Both the position numbers and the translations under genes were made by a program. DNA of 51,091 nucleotides from JBCCXL01 sp039191605 (GTDB lineage Bacteria > Acidobacteriota > Thermoanaerobaculia > Multivoradales > JAHZIX01): assembly GCA_039191605.1 (NCBI GenBank), contig JBCCXL010000030.1, forward strand, positions 1 to 51,091, read 5' to 3'. Numbering within the stretch: the first letter of the stretch is position 1; each line of letters begins with the position of its first letter. This document shows, piece by piece, positions 34,315 to 42,207 of the stretch. The notes under the pieces are model-generated. The model saw only the letters and a program-made list of their open reading frames with translations. It was not told the DNA's origin and did no database searches.

Positions 34315-36468
34315 ATGCATCCTTCCCATTCAACTTCGCCGACGATCACCCCTATGACTTTCGCCACCTTTCTCTTCGCTCTGTTGCTCCTCTTTCCGGC
34401 CTTCGCCGTCACCGCGTCGGCGGAAGGCCCGACGGGCTTTTCCGTTCACGACCTGGTGAGCCTGGATCGCCTCGGCGATCCTCAGCCCTCGCCGGACGGG
34501 ACGAAGGTGGCCTTCGTGGTGCGCAGCACGGATCTGGAGGCCAATGGGGCCAAGCGAGATCTGTGGTGGGTGCCCACCGCCGGGGGTGAGCCCCAGCGCC
34601 TCACCACCCACGACGCCAGCGACTCCACCCCGCGGTGGTCGCCGGACGGCAGCTCCCTCTACTTCCTCTCCTCCCGCTCCGGCTCCTCCCAGGTGTGGCG
34701 GATTCCGGTGGCGACTCCCGGCGAGGCTCAGCAGGTGACCGATCTGCCGCTGAGTGTCGGCGGCTTCGAGGTTTCCCCCAGCGGGGATCGGCTGGTGGTG
34801 GTGCAGGAGGTCTTCATCGACTGCGAGGATCTGGACTGCACCGTGAAGCGGCTGGCGGAAACGGAATCCGCCAAGACCAGCGGCGTGCTCTACGATCGAC
34901 TCTTCGTGCGCCACTGGGACCACTGGAAGGACGGTCGCCGCAACCACATCTTCTCGGTGAAGCTTTCCGACGACGGCAAGCCGGCGACCACCGGGGTGGA
35001 TCTCTCCCGCGGTCTCGATGGCGACATTCCCTCCAAGCCCTTCGGCGGCACCGCGGAGCTGGCCTTCAGCCCCGACGGCGAGACGGTGGTGTTCTCCGCC
35101 CGCACGGTGACCGAGGAGGACGGCGGGGGAGAGGCCTGGTCGACGGATTTCGACCTCTGGGCGTCGCCGACGGACGGTTCCTCCCCGCCGGTGAACTTCA
35201 CCCCCGAGAATCGCGCCTGGCGCACCCACCCGGTGTTTTCGCCGGACGGCAAGACCCTGGCCTTCGCCGCCATGGAGCGCCCCGGCTACGAGGCCGACCG
35301 ACTGCGCATCGTGCTCAAGGATTGGAACGCCGAGAACCCCGCCGCCGGTGCGGAGCGGGCGCTGACTCAGGATTGGGATCGCTCGGTGCGGGATTTCTTC
35401 TTCACTCCGGACGGTAAGAGCCTCTTCGTGAACGCCCAAGACACCGGCCACGTGCGCCTCTTCTCGGTGGACGTCGACTCCGCCGAGGTGCGTCCGCTGG
35501 TCTCCGAGGGCACCGTGCGCTCGCCGAAGCTGGCGGGGGATCGCCTGGTCTTCGGCCTCGATCACCTGAGCTCTCCGGTGGATCTCTACTCCATTCCGGC
35601 GGATCCCCAGGGCGAGGCCCGGGACGTCGCGGCGCTGGATCGCCTGACGGACTTCAACGCTTCCCGTCTCGAAGGGGTCGCCTTTGGTGAGTCGGAGCAA
35701 TTCTCCTTCCCCGGCTGGGCCGGGGAGACGGTGTACGGCTGGGTGGTGAAGCCGGCGAATTTCGAGGCCGGCAAAAAATACCCGGTGGCCTTCCTGATTC
35801 ACGGTGGTCCCCAGGGCTCCTTCTCCAACAACTTCCACTACCGCTGGAATCCTCAGACCTACGCCGGCGCCGGCTATGCCGCGGTGATGATCGACTTCCA
35901 CGGCTCCACCGGCTATGGCCAGGCCTTCACCGACTCCATCGGCAAGGATTGGGGCGGCAAGCCGCTGGTGGATCTGCAGAAGGGTTTGGCCTGGGCGGTA
36001 GAGAACTACGATTTCCTCGACGGCGATCGGGTCGCGGCCCTGGGCGCCTCCTACGGCGGCTACATGATCAACTGGATCGCTGGCCAATGGCCGGATCGCT
36101 TCCGCGCGCTGGTGAATCACGACGGGGTCTTCGACCAGCGCTCGATGTACTACGAGACCGAGGAATTGTGGTTCCCGGAATGGGAGCAGGGCGGCCCCTA
36201 CTTCCGCGCCTCCGAGAATTTCGAGAAGCACAACCCGGCTCTCTTCGTCGATCGCTGGAAGACGCCGATGCTGGTGATCCACGGCGAGCTGGATTACCGG
36301 GTGCCGGTCACCCAGGGGCTCGGCGCCTTCACCGCGCTGCAGCGCCAGGGAATTCCCAGCCAATTCCTCTACTTCCCGGACGAGAACCACTGGGTGCTGA
36401 CTCCGGCCAACTCGATCCTGTGGCACGACACGGTGAAGGAGTGGCTGAACCGCTGGACGGCGCCCTGA
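34315..36468 (+). CDS. S9-family prolyl oligopeptidase-like peptidase, exported
   Basis: A 717-residue exported serine peptidase (dipeptidyl/acylaminoacyl peptidase type). A signal peptide (TFATFLFALLLLFPAFAVTASA) is followed by a beta-propeller of WD40/PD40 type (repeats such as GDPQPSPDGTKVAFVVR, STPRWSPDGSSLYFLSSR, THPVFSPDGKTLAFAA) and a C-terminal alpha/beta-hydrolase domain from about residue 480. The catalytic triad can be placed: Ser579 in GASYGGYM, Asp660 in GELDYRVPV and His692 in DENHWV; the oxyanion HGGPQGSF precedes it. The start is uncertain: ATGs at 34279, 34315 and 34354 all give a usable signal. GGGAGG upstream favours 34315. It probably digests peptides in the periplasm or outside. 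Confidence 0.93.
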   Translation: MHPSHSTSPTITPMTFATFLFALLLLFPAFAVTASAEGPTGFSVHDLVSLDRLGDPQPSPDGTKVAFVVRSTDLEANGAKRDLWWVPTAGGEPQRLTTHDASDSTPRWSPDGSSLYFLSSRSGSSQVWRIPVATPGEAQQVTDLPLSVGGFEVSPSGDRLVVVQEVFIDCEDLDCTVKRLAETESAKTSGVLYDRLFVRHWDHWKDGRRNHIFSVKLSDDGKPATTGVDLSRGLDGDIPSKPFGGTAELAFSPDGETVVFSARTVTEEDGGGEAWSTDFDLWASPTDGSSPPVNFTPENRAWRTHPVFSPDGKTLAFAAMERPGYEADRLRIVLKDWNAENPAAGAERALTQDWDRSVRDFFFTPDGKSLFVNAQDTGHVRLFSVDVDSAEVRPLVSEGTVRSPKLAGDRLVFGLDHLSSPVDLYSIPADPQGEARDVAALDRLTDFNASRLEGVAFGESEQFSFPGWAGETVYGWVVKPANFEAGKKYPVAFLIHGGPQGSFSNNFHYRWNPQTYAGAGYAAVMIDFHGSTGYGQAFTDSIGKDWGGKPLVDLQKGLAWAVENYDFLDGDRVAALGASYGGYMINWIAGQWPDRFRALVNHDGVFDQRSMYYETEELWFPEWEQGGPYFRASENFEKHNPALFVDRWKTPMLVIHGELDYRVPVTQGLGAFTALQRQGIPSQFLYFPDENHWVLTPANSILWHDTVKEWLNRWTAP

Positions 36469-36583
36469 TTCTCTAAACCTTCGGATTTCCGAACCTCCGG
36501 AAGGGCGGGCCGCTCGGCTTGCGACTCGCCCTTCCCGCCTTTCTAGTCCTTTCCACCGCTCTCTCCTTGCTCCGGAGCCCACG

Positions 36584-37474
36584 ATGCGCCACGTCGCCGA
36601 TCCCTCGACCTCTGCCTGCACTCCTTCTTCTGCCAAGTCGTCTATCGCTAAGACCCGCGCCTCGGGCTTGCGGGAACAGCGATCGGGAGGGTGGGGAAGC
36701 CTTAGGAGTAGCGCTGGAGCCTTGCTTCTGGTTTTCGGTCTCGCCCTGAATCTCGCCGGGGCCCTGCCGGCGGCGGCACAGATTCCGGTGACCCCCGAGG
36801 ATTCCGCCGGCTGGCTGATCGGCCCGGCGACCGCCGGCCCGATTCCCCTCTCCGAGTTCGTGCAGGGGCCGGAGACTCCTCCCCTGGGTTCCGGCAGCCT
36901 GGCGGTGCGCATCGACGAGGCCAACTCGAAGCTGGGATTGGGCCGCAATGATCGCAACGGTGACGACATCGATCTACTGACGGCTCTGTCCTACGACGTC
37001 TACCTGAGCCCGACGGCGACCAACGCCAACCCCTTCTACGTCAACCTTTACATCGACACCACCGGAGCCGGCAACAGCCACGATCTGCGCCTGGACTTCG
37101 CGCCGCCGACCTCGGTGGTGGGGTGGCAGAGCTTCGATGCCCGCACCGCTCCCTTTTGGCTGGCGGACGGCATGGGGCCGGCCCAAAGCCTCGACGATCA
37201 GCTGACTTCTTTCCCCGACGCTCGGCTGGCGCCGGCGCCCTTCAACGTCACCGACTTCCCGGCAATTATCCTCAACATGGGAGATACGGCATCGAGCTAT
37301 ATCGGCTTCGATGGCGCCATCGATAACGTGGTGATCGCCGACGACGTCTATGACTTCGAGCTCAGCCTGATCGAGCCGGTGGTGGCGATTCCCACCCTGG
37401 GAGAGGCGGGGGCGGTGGCTCTCGCGCTGCTGCTCGCCCTCGGGGCCGTCGCCTTCTTGCGTCGTCGGCACTGA
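36584..37474 (+). CDS. IPTL-CTERM surface protein
   Basis: A 296-residue exported protein. After a long basic n-region comes a hydrophobic segment (AGALLLVFGLALNLAGALPAAAQ, residues of about 44-66). The mature part of about 190 residues is strand-rich with no domain that I can name (RIDEANSKLGLGRNDRNGDDIDLLTALSYDVYL is the best-defined block, then YIGFDGAIDNVVIADDVYDFEL). The end is a textbook IPTL-CTERM tail: IPTLGEAG, a transmembrane helix and RRRH. Such tails mark proteins for sorting or anchoring in a membrane-dependent way, with removal thought to involve a dedicated protease; no such sortase gene is in this window. GGAG lies eight bases before the ATG. It follows the peptidase by 115 bases. 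Confidence 0.88.
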   Translation: MRHVADPSTSACTPSSAKSSIAKTRASGLREQRSGGWGSLRSSAGALLLVFGLALNLAGALPAAAQIPVTPEDSAGWLIGPATAGPIPLSEFVQGPETPPLGSGSLAVRIDEANSKLGLGRNDRNGDDIDLLTALSYDVYLSPTATNANPFYVNLYIDTTGAGNSHDLRLDFAPPTSVVGWQSFDARTAPFWLADGMGPAQSLDDQLTSFPDARLAPAPFNVTDFPAIILNMGDTASSYIGFDGAIDNVVIADDVYDFELSLIEPVVAIPTLGEAGAVALALLLALGAVAFLRRRH

Positions 37475-37756
37475 AGTCGCTTCGATAAGTTCTGGTAGGT
37501 GCTGAAGGCTGCGGGGGAACTCTCTTCCGACAGCCTAGTTTTCCCGTGCCCGTTCTTTTCGTCTCAGCTTGGAGCTAGGCTCGGTGGTATAATTCAGCTT
37601 CAGCAGACACTACATTGTTGCATTGCCTGGGTGATCGAGGCTTTTTTCCTCCGCCCACCCTTCGCTGATTTCCGGGCGCCCTCAGGCTTGCGGCAAGTGG
37701 CATCGGCAGCATCGGCATCTCTCCTTCTGACCCTCCCCTCTGATTGGAGCCCCCCT
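37475..37756 (+). promoter_or_regulatory. Leader region with extended -10 promoter for the VOC gene
   Basis: A TGGTATAAT at 37585-37593 is a perfect extended -10 (TGnTATAAT). No good -35 lies at 17 bases, which fits an extended -10 promoter. It would give a leader of about 155 bases. The VOC gene starts at 37757. Confidence 0.6.
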
Positions 37757-38149
37757 ATGCAAGATGCCCCGGTCCTCGGGACCATCGGCTGGTTTGATCT
37801 CACCGTGGAAGACGCCCCGGCGATTCGTGATTTCTACGCCGAGGTTGTCGGCTGGAAGCCTTCCCCCGTGCCGATGGGGGAGTACGACGACTTCAACATG
37901 ACCGGCCCTACGGACGACACCCCTCGGGCCGGCGTCTGCCATTCGCGCGGCGGCAACGAAGGCTTGCCCCCGGCCTGGCTGGCCTATATCTACATCGCCA
38001 ATCTCGGCGAGAGCCTTGCGGCCTGTGAGGCGAGGGGAGGCAAGCTGGTGCGCGGACCTCTGGAAATGGGAGCGGATCGCTATGCGGTGATCCAGGATCC
38101 TGCTGGCGCTTATCTCGCCCTCTACCAGAAGGGCTCCGGCGAAGGATGA
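37757..38149 (+). CDS. VOC-family (glyoxalase/bleomycin-resistance fold) protein
   Basis: A 130-residue protein with the paired beta-alpha-beta-beta-beta motifs of the vicinal oxygen chelate superfamily: GTIGWFDLTVEDAPAIRDFYAEVVGWKP at the N-terminus and the second half AYIYIANLGESLAACEARGGKLVRGP, ending YAVIQDPAGAYLALYQK. Members bind a divalent metal and act as glyoxalases, dioxygenases or antibiotic-binding proteins. The metal ligands are not certain here, so the reaction cannot be stated. The ATG at 37757 has GGAG seven bases upstream; the frame is open further upstream, without ribosome site or domain. An extended -10 promoter at 37585 probably drives it. Confidence 0.88.
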   Translation: MQDAPVLGTIGWFDLTVEDAPAIRDFYAEVVGWKPSPVPMGEYDDFNMTGPTDDTPRAGVCHSRGGNEGLPPAWLAYIYIANLGESLAACEARGGKLVRGPLEMGADRYAVIQDPAGAYLALYQKGSGEG

Positions 38150-38465
38150 GGGACAGTCATCGCTGCTCGAGCGGATCGCTGCGGGTCCTACGTAGTCTCC
38201 GGATGTAGTCTTCCGATGCAGCCCCCGTCGCGGGCGACCGGTGGCGGTTGCGCTTCTTCCTGGTGAAGGGCTAACTAGCTAACGAAGAGCCCTGATCTCT
38301 CGATTCCCTTTGACTCGTTACGGTCTCTTTCCTTCTGCTCTTCTCTACCTACTCTCCGAGCCTCATTCTTCTCGCATCATGGATTCCGGCACATTCAATC
38401 TCCCCCGACGATTCGGCCTCGGCGATCCTTCGGTCCATCGCCGAGGCTCTTGAGGAGTACTCTCG
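38150..38465. other. Intergenic region with leader hairpin
   Basis: A 316-base gap before the M23 peptidase. Apart from the hairpin at 38416-38447 I see no recognisable structure; the stretch 38280-38400 is somewhat more AT-rich and pyrimidine-rich than average and may hold the promoter. Confidence 0.4.
38416..38447 (+). promoter_or_regulatory. Hairpin directly before the Shine-Dalgarno of the M23 gene
   Basis: GCCTCGGCGAT, a 10-base loop and ATCGCCGAGGC form a perfect 11-bp stem. TCTT and then the ribosome site GAGGAG (38451-38456) follow at once. It could act as a leader attenuator, mRNA stabiliser or terminator for read-through from upstream. Confidence 0.6.
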
Positions 38466-39413
38466 ATGCCTATCCTTGAACTCTCGCAATCTTCCGCCGA
38501 TCCCCGTTCCGGGCGATCGTGCCGCCGCTCGGTGCTGGTGATCCAGCGAGCTCTCGCCGTCTGCGTTCTGCTGTTCGCGGGGCTTGCGGCTCCGGCTCCG
38601 CTGCAGGTCCAGAGTCAGGCCCAGGATCGCCCGACGGTGAACGTCGACCCCGGCGGCATCGCCCGCTGGGCCGCCGGCGATTCCGTGAGCTGCGCGATGA
38701 ACGGCCGCAGCTGGGCGGCGCTGGAGGGGGTTTGCTATTACCCGGTGGATGTCCAGCAGTCTCCGGACGTTCTCGAGATCGCCCGCTGGCTCGACTCGAG
38801 CCCCATCGACCTCGGCTGGCTGGTGGTCAACGAGAAGGAATTCGAGCTGCAGAGCATCGAGTTTCCGGATGACGACTTCGTTCACCTCTCCCCCGAGAAT
38901 CTCGCCCGGCTCTACGAGGAGCAGGCCCTGATCAAGCCGATCTTCCGCCGTCGCGGCGGCCCGGCTCGCTTCACCCTGCCCCTCGGACAGCCCCTCGAGT
39001 CGCCGCCGGAGGCGCGCTACTTTGGCGTGCGCCGGGAATTCAACGGTGAGCCCAAGAATCCCCATACCGGCATCGACTACGCCATCGGCGTGGACAATCC
39101 GGTGCTGGCGGTGGCCGACGGCACGGTGGTGCTCACCGGGGAGCACTTCTTCGCCGGTACCTCCGTCTACCTACACCACGGCGACGGCCTGGTGAGTATG
39201 TACTTTCATCTCAACTCCATCGAGGTGGAGGAAGGAGCCGAGGTGAAGCGCGGCGACACCATCGCTAAGGTGGGCTCCACCGGGCGCTCCACCGGCCCCC
39301 ATCTCCACCTGGGGATCCGCTGGCGGGGAGCCCGCGTGGATCCCAGCCTGCTGCTCGCCGACCCCTCGGCACTGCCGACGGTAGCGGCGGCGGAGGGTAG
39401 CGGAGCAGAATGA
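38466..39413 (+). CDS. M23-family metallopeptidase, exported
   Basis: A 315-residue exported zinc peptidase (LytM/lysostaphin type), expected to cut peptide cross-links of peptidoglycan or to regulate amidases. A signal segment (ALAVCVLLFAGLAAPAPLQ, about residues 29-47) leads into a region of about 130 residues without a known domain, then the M23 core from about residue 185. Zinc ligands are visible: His200 and Asp204 in HTGIDYAIG and His281 in HLHLGIRW, with the family segment VYLHHGDGLVSMYFHL between. All ligands are intact, so it should be active. The ribosome site GAGGAG is preceded by a strong hairpin. The gene overlaps the next by four bases (ATGA). Confidence 0.94.
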   Translation: MPILELSQSSADPRSGRSCRRSVLVIQRALAVCVLLFAGLAAPAPLQVQSQAQDRPTVNVDPGGIARWAAGDSVSCAMNGRSWAALEGVCYYPVDVQQSPDVLEIARWLDSSPIDLGWLVVNEKEFELQSIEFPDDDFVHLSPENLARLYEEQALIKPIFRRRGGPARFTLPLGQPLESPPEARYFGVRREFNGEPKNPHTGIDYAIGVDNPVLAVADGTVVLTGEHFFAGTSVYLHHGDGLVSMYFHLNSIEVEEGAEVKRGDTIAKVGSTGRSTGPHLHLGIRWRGARVDPSLLLADPSALPTVAAAEGSGAE

Positions 39414-39709
39414 GCTCGGGAGCCTCAGCCCCGTTCCGCCGCCGTGAGCGGGATGAGGTCCTCCGTTCTTTCCGAGCTTTCGGAGCGGTAACGGCGGAGG
39501 TGGCCCGGCCCCTGCACGAGCTGGGGCTGGGCCGCACCTCCATGGTGGAGCGGCTGATCGCGCGAGGCGTGGTGGTGGAGGAAGGGGGGGCCTGTTGGCT
39601 GAACGAGCGCCGGGAGGCCTCCTTCGCTCGGCAGCGGCGGCGGCGAAGGGTGTTGGCGGTGTTGTTGGCGGCCATCGCCCTCATCGCCCTGAGCCTGACG
39701 CTCTTTTGA
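39410..39709 (+). CDS. Small tail-anchored membrane protein
   Basis: A 99-residue basic protein with no named family. Residues of about 10-70 are helical and highly charged and contain a possible HTH-like stretch (EVARPLHELGLGRTSMVERLIARGVVVEEGG). The C-terminus is a single transmembrane helix (VLAVLLAAIALIALSLTLF) after an Arg-rich block, so the N-terminus should be cytosolic. The ATG overlaps the TGA of the M23 peptidase gene (ATGA), indicating translational coupling and a shared role, perhaps in linking the peptidase to the inner membrane or to gene control. This is inference. Confidence 0.75.
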   Translation: MSSGASAPFRRRERDEVLRSFRAFGAVTAEVARPLHELGLGRTSMVERLIARGVVVEEGGACWLNERREASFARQRRRRRVLAVLLAAIALIALSLTLF

Positions 39710-39923
39710 TCCCTGAGCTGAGCTTCGGACTGAAGTTTCGAGGCCTGCTGCTCGAGAGCTTTCGGGTCGTTGCCCGGGGAATTGAGAGAAGAGGGAGCAG
39801 CTGGCGGCGGCGGGTGGAGGCCGGAGTGGCCGCCGGACGCTGAAGCCGTGCCGGAGTGAAGTCAGCTTTGGATATACTTCATGGGCCCCGGGGATAGCGC
39901 TCCGGAGTGATGAAAGCCACCTG

Positions 39924-41126
39924 ATGTTCCCCCTGGCCCCAATGACAAAACGCTTCCGCCGCGCGGAGAGCTCGACTTCTGGTAGCTCACTCGCGGCTCT
40001 AGCGAGGGGAGTTCGCAGACTGTGTGCCCCGATGATCGGGCTGCTGGGACTGACCCTCGCGGTCAGTGCCTGCGCGCCGGAAGGGGGCTTTTTGCCTTCG
40101 GGTTTTTTCGGTCTTCGCTCCGCGCCGGAGGCCCGCCTGCAGACCTTCGAGGCCCTGCGGGGGGATTCCTTCACCGCTGAGGGGTATCATTTCAGCGTCT
40201 CCCCCGACGAGAGCTGGATCTTTCGCACCGTGCTCGCGGTGCCGGCCGAGGCCCAGGCCCGGCTTCTGCATCTACCTTCTGGACGCAGCTGGAGCACGCC
40301 TCTAGATCTCGGCTCTCCCCAGGGCTGGGAGCCGGATTGCTTCAGCGTAGACGGTACCCGCCTTCGCCTCGGGCGGCAGATCGCTCCGCTGGAAGCGGAG
40401 ATGGAGGCGCTGCGTTTCGAAGAGCCTGAGGAGGGCCAGGGAGTTGGCGACCAAATCGCCGGCAATCAAGGCCCGCCCCTCGGAGACGGACTGCTTGAGC
40501 AAGAGCGCATTGGAGAGCTGGCGACGACTCATTTGGGGCGCAAGAGCGCGACTTCGCTTCTCGCCTCTTCCGCCGCCGGTGGATGGCAGATGCTGCTGGG
40601 GGAGGGAGGACCCTCGGCGGCGGGGCCCGTCGATTTCGTGCCGGTAGGCAACGAGCGTCCCTACGATTTCCTGCCGGCGGGAACCATCGCCGGAGCCCCG
40701 GGGGCGGCCTCCCAGGCGCTGCGATCCTCTCGCCTCGAGGGGCCCTACCTGCGGCTCGGACCGCTGCTTCGGGCGGAGCGCGAGTATTGGATGGAGATCA
40801 TGGATCGCCTGCAGGTGGAAGGTCGGCTAACGCCCCAGACCCGGCAGCGTCTGGAGAGGAGAATGCGCTGGCAGAAGGTGCAGTTACGCCACTTCGCTCC
40901 CTCTCCGAACGGCCGCTACGCTGCGGCGGTGATGTATCTCGACGATGCCCGTTCCCACGGCGTGCTGATCCCGCTGGGGGATCGCTCGGCGGAGGTTCGA
41001 TCCTTCGAGATCAACGTCTACGGCAAGATGACCTGGTCTGAAGACGGTCAGCGGCTGTATTTCTATTCCCAGCCGGAGCCCGGCGGCGGTAACGGCACGG
41101 TGCATCGCCTCGAGATCCCTGGCTGA
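39924..41126 (+). CDS. Propeller-like lipoprotein of unknown function
   Basis: A 400-residue probable lipoprotein. A hydrophobic stretch (MIGLLGLTLAVSAC, Cys near residue 50) ends in a lipobox. The mature part has two PD40/WD-like segments, one near the N-terminus (YHFSVSPDESWIFRTVLAV) and two near the end (FAPSPNGRYAAAVMYLD; KMTWSEDGQRLYFYSQPEPGGG), with a long, less ordered middle part. No enzymatic motif is seen. The start is doubtful: ATGs at 39924, 39942 and 40032 all lack a clear ribosome site, and 40032 would give the shortest lipoprotein signal. The last codon and stop are part of a tandem array. Confidence 0.75.
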   Translation: MFPLAPMTKRFRRAESSTSGSSLAALARGVRRLCAPMIGLLGLTLAVSACAPEGGFLPSGFFGLRSAPEARLQTFEALRGDSFTAEGYHFSVSPDESWIFRTVLAVPAEAQARLLHLPSGRSWSTPLDLGSPQGWEPDCFSVDGTRLRLGRQIAPLEAEMEALRFEEPEEGQGVGDQIAGNQGPPLGDGLLEQERIGELATTHLGRKSATSLLASSAAGGWQMLLGEGGPSAAGPVDFVPVGNERPYDFLPAGTIAGAPGAASQALRSSRLEGPYLRLGPLLRAEREYWMEIMDRLQVEGRLTPQTRQRLERRMRWQKVQLRHFAPSPNGRYAAAVMYLDDARSHGVLIPLGDRSAEVRSFEINVYGKMTWSEDGQRLYFYSQPEPGGGNGTVHRLEIPG

Positions 41127-41180
41127 AAAGGCGCGGCTGAAGAGGAGCCCGGCTGAAGGGAGATTGGCTGAGAGGGTCTA
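41121..41180 (+). repeat. 15-bp tandem array containing the lipoprotein stop codon
   Basis: Four degenerate units starting GGCTGA (41121, 41135, 41151, 41166) with GGCTGAARRG in common. The first GGC TGA is the last Gly codon and the stop of the propeller-like lipoprotein. Confidence 0.8.
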
Positions 41181-41427
41181 GGCGCTTAGCCTCGTTGGTG
41201 TGGGCTGGGCGGAGCCGAAGCTCTAGAATCTGGACATCCCCCGGACAAGAGTTGGCAGCCCGAGCCTCGAATTCATATCCTTTGGTCCTGAAGCTTTCGT
41301 GCCGGAGCTTCAGGAACGGGACTTCACGGGAAGTCTCCGACCGAGGCTCTCGCGCCCAGGCATTCGAACGACGAGGATCCCGAGGCCATAGCGGGACGCG
41401 CTAAACCAGCTTTTTGCGGAGGAAAGA
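41127..41427. other. Intergenic region with repeat array and leader hairpin
   Basis: A 301-base gap. It starts with the tandem array and later holds a perfect 10-bp-stem hairpin, TCCTGAAGCT/AGCTTCAGGA (41286-41295 with 41306-41315), 110 bases before the DUF4287 gene. There is no T-run. Confidence 0.5.
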
Positions 41428-41988
41428 ATGGCTCAGTCACCGGAAGAAATGAAAGCCAAGATGATCGCCAACCTCAAGGAGAAGACCGGTAAGACGCTGC
41501 CGGAGTGGCTGGCGATCACCAAGGACTACACCGAGGACAAGCACGGCGCCATCGTCAAGCGGCTGAAGGCGGATCACGGCATCGGCCACGGCTTCGCCAA
41601 CCTGGTCGCCCGGGAGACCCTCAGCGGCGGCAGCGAGCCGACCGAGGTCGATCTGGTGGCCAACCAGTACACCAAGGGCAAGGAAGGCCTGCGCCCGATC
41701 TACGACAAGCTGGTAGAGGCGGTGCAGGGCTTCGGCGGCGACGTCGAGATCTCGCCCAAGAAGTCTTACGTCAGCCTGCGCCGCAAGAAGCAGTTCGGCC
41801 TGATCCAGCCCTCCACCAAGACTCGGGTCGACATCGGCCTGAATCTGAAGGGCGTGGAGCCGGAGGGACGCCTGGAGGCTTCCGGGAGCTTTAACTCCAT
41901 GGTCAGCCATCGAGTGCGCATCACCGATATCGGTGACGTGGATGACGAGGTCACCGCCTGGCTCCAGCAGGCCTACGAGGGCGCCTGA
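41428..41988 (+). CDS. DUF4287/DUF5655 protein
   Basis: A 186-residue cytosolic protein of two small domains of unknown function. The DUF4287 part (residues of about 5-70) has EMKAKMIANLKEKTGKTLPEWLA and HGIGHGFANLVA. The DUF5655 part (about 80-184) has GKEGLRPIYDKLVEAVQGFGGDVEISPKKSYVSLRRKKQFGLIQPSTKTRVDIGLNL, seen as several blocks; this second domain often sits alone in proteins near restriction or transport-like systems. Excellent ribosome site (GCGGAGGAAAGA) before the ATG. The region downstream is shared with the convergent amidohydrolase terminator. Confidence 0.92.
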   Translation: MAQSPEEMKAKMIANLKEKTGKTLPEWLAITKDYTEDKHGAIVKRLKADHGIGHGFANLVARETLSGGSEPTEVDLVANQYTKGKEGLRPIYDKLVEAVQGFGGDVEISPKKSYVSLRRKKQFGLIQPSTKTRVDIGLNLKGVEPEGRLEASGSFNSMVSHRVRITDIGDVDDEVTAWLQQAYEGA

Positions 41989-42109
41989 TCCTCTAGCCCC
42001 TGCGCCCTCTAGCGGACCTACTGTGGCTTTGCGTCCCGCCCCTCCTGCAGCTCCCTTCGGGGGAGAGGCACGGAGGGGCGTTCCTCATGGGGCCTTCGTC
42101 AGTTAGGGC

Positions 42110-42137
42110 AAAAAATAAAGCCTCGCCGAAGCGAGGC
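42110..42137 (-). terminator. Rho-independent terminator of the amidohydrolase gene
   Basis: On the minus strand GCCTCGC, tetraloop TTCG, GCGAGGC, then TTTATTTTTT. It is 70 bases after the amidohydrolase stop and also lies at the end of the convergent DUF4287/DUF5655 gene. One of the clearest terminators of the window. Confidence 0.95.
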
Positions 42138-42154
42138 TAGAGTTCCGCTGCAGC

Positions 42155-42194
42155 GAGCCCCAGAGCCCCAGAGCCCCAGAGCCCCAGAGCCCCA
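42155..42194. repeat. 8-bp tandem array
   Basis: Five exact copies of GAGCCCCA lie between the amidohydrolase stop (42208) and its terminator, followed by GAGTTGGGGG, which could pair with any CCCC unit. Confidence 0.93.
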
Positions 42195-42207
42195 GAGTTG
42201 GGGGTCC

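Noticed and set aside
34330..36969. Very long minus-strand frame opposite the S9 peptidase
   Set aside because: An 879-codon frame rich in Arg, Gly and His that mirrors the peptidase codons; no domain, signal or ribosome site. It is a GC-driven shadow.
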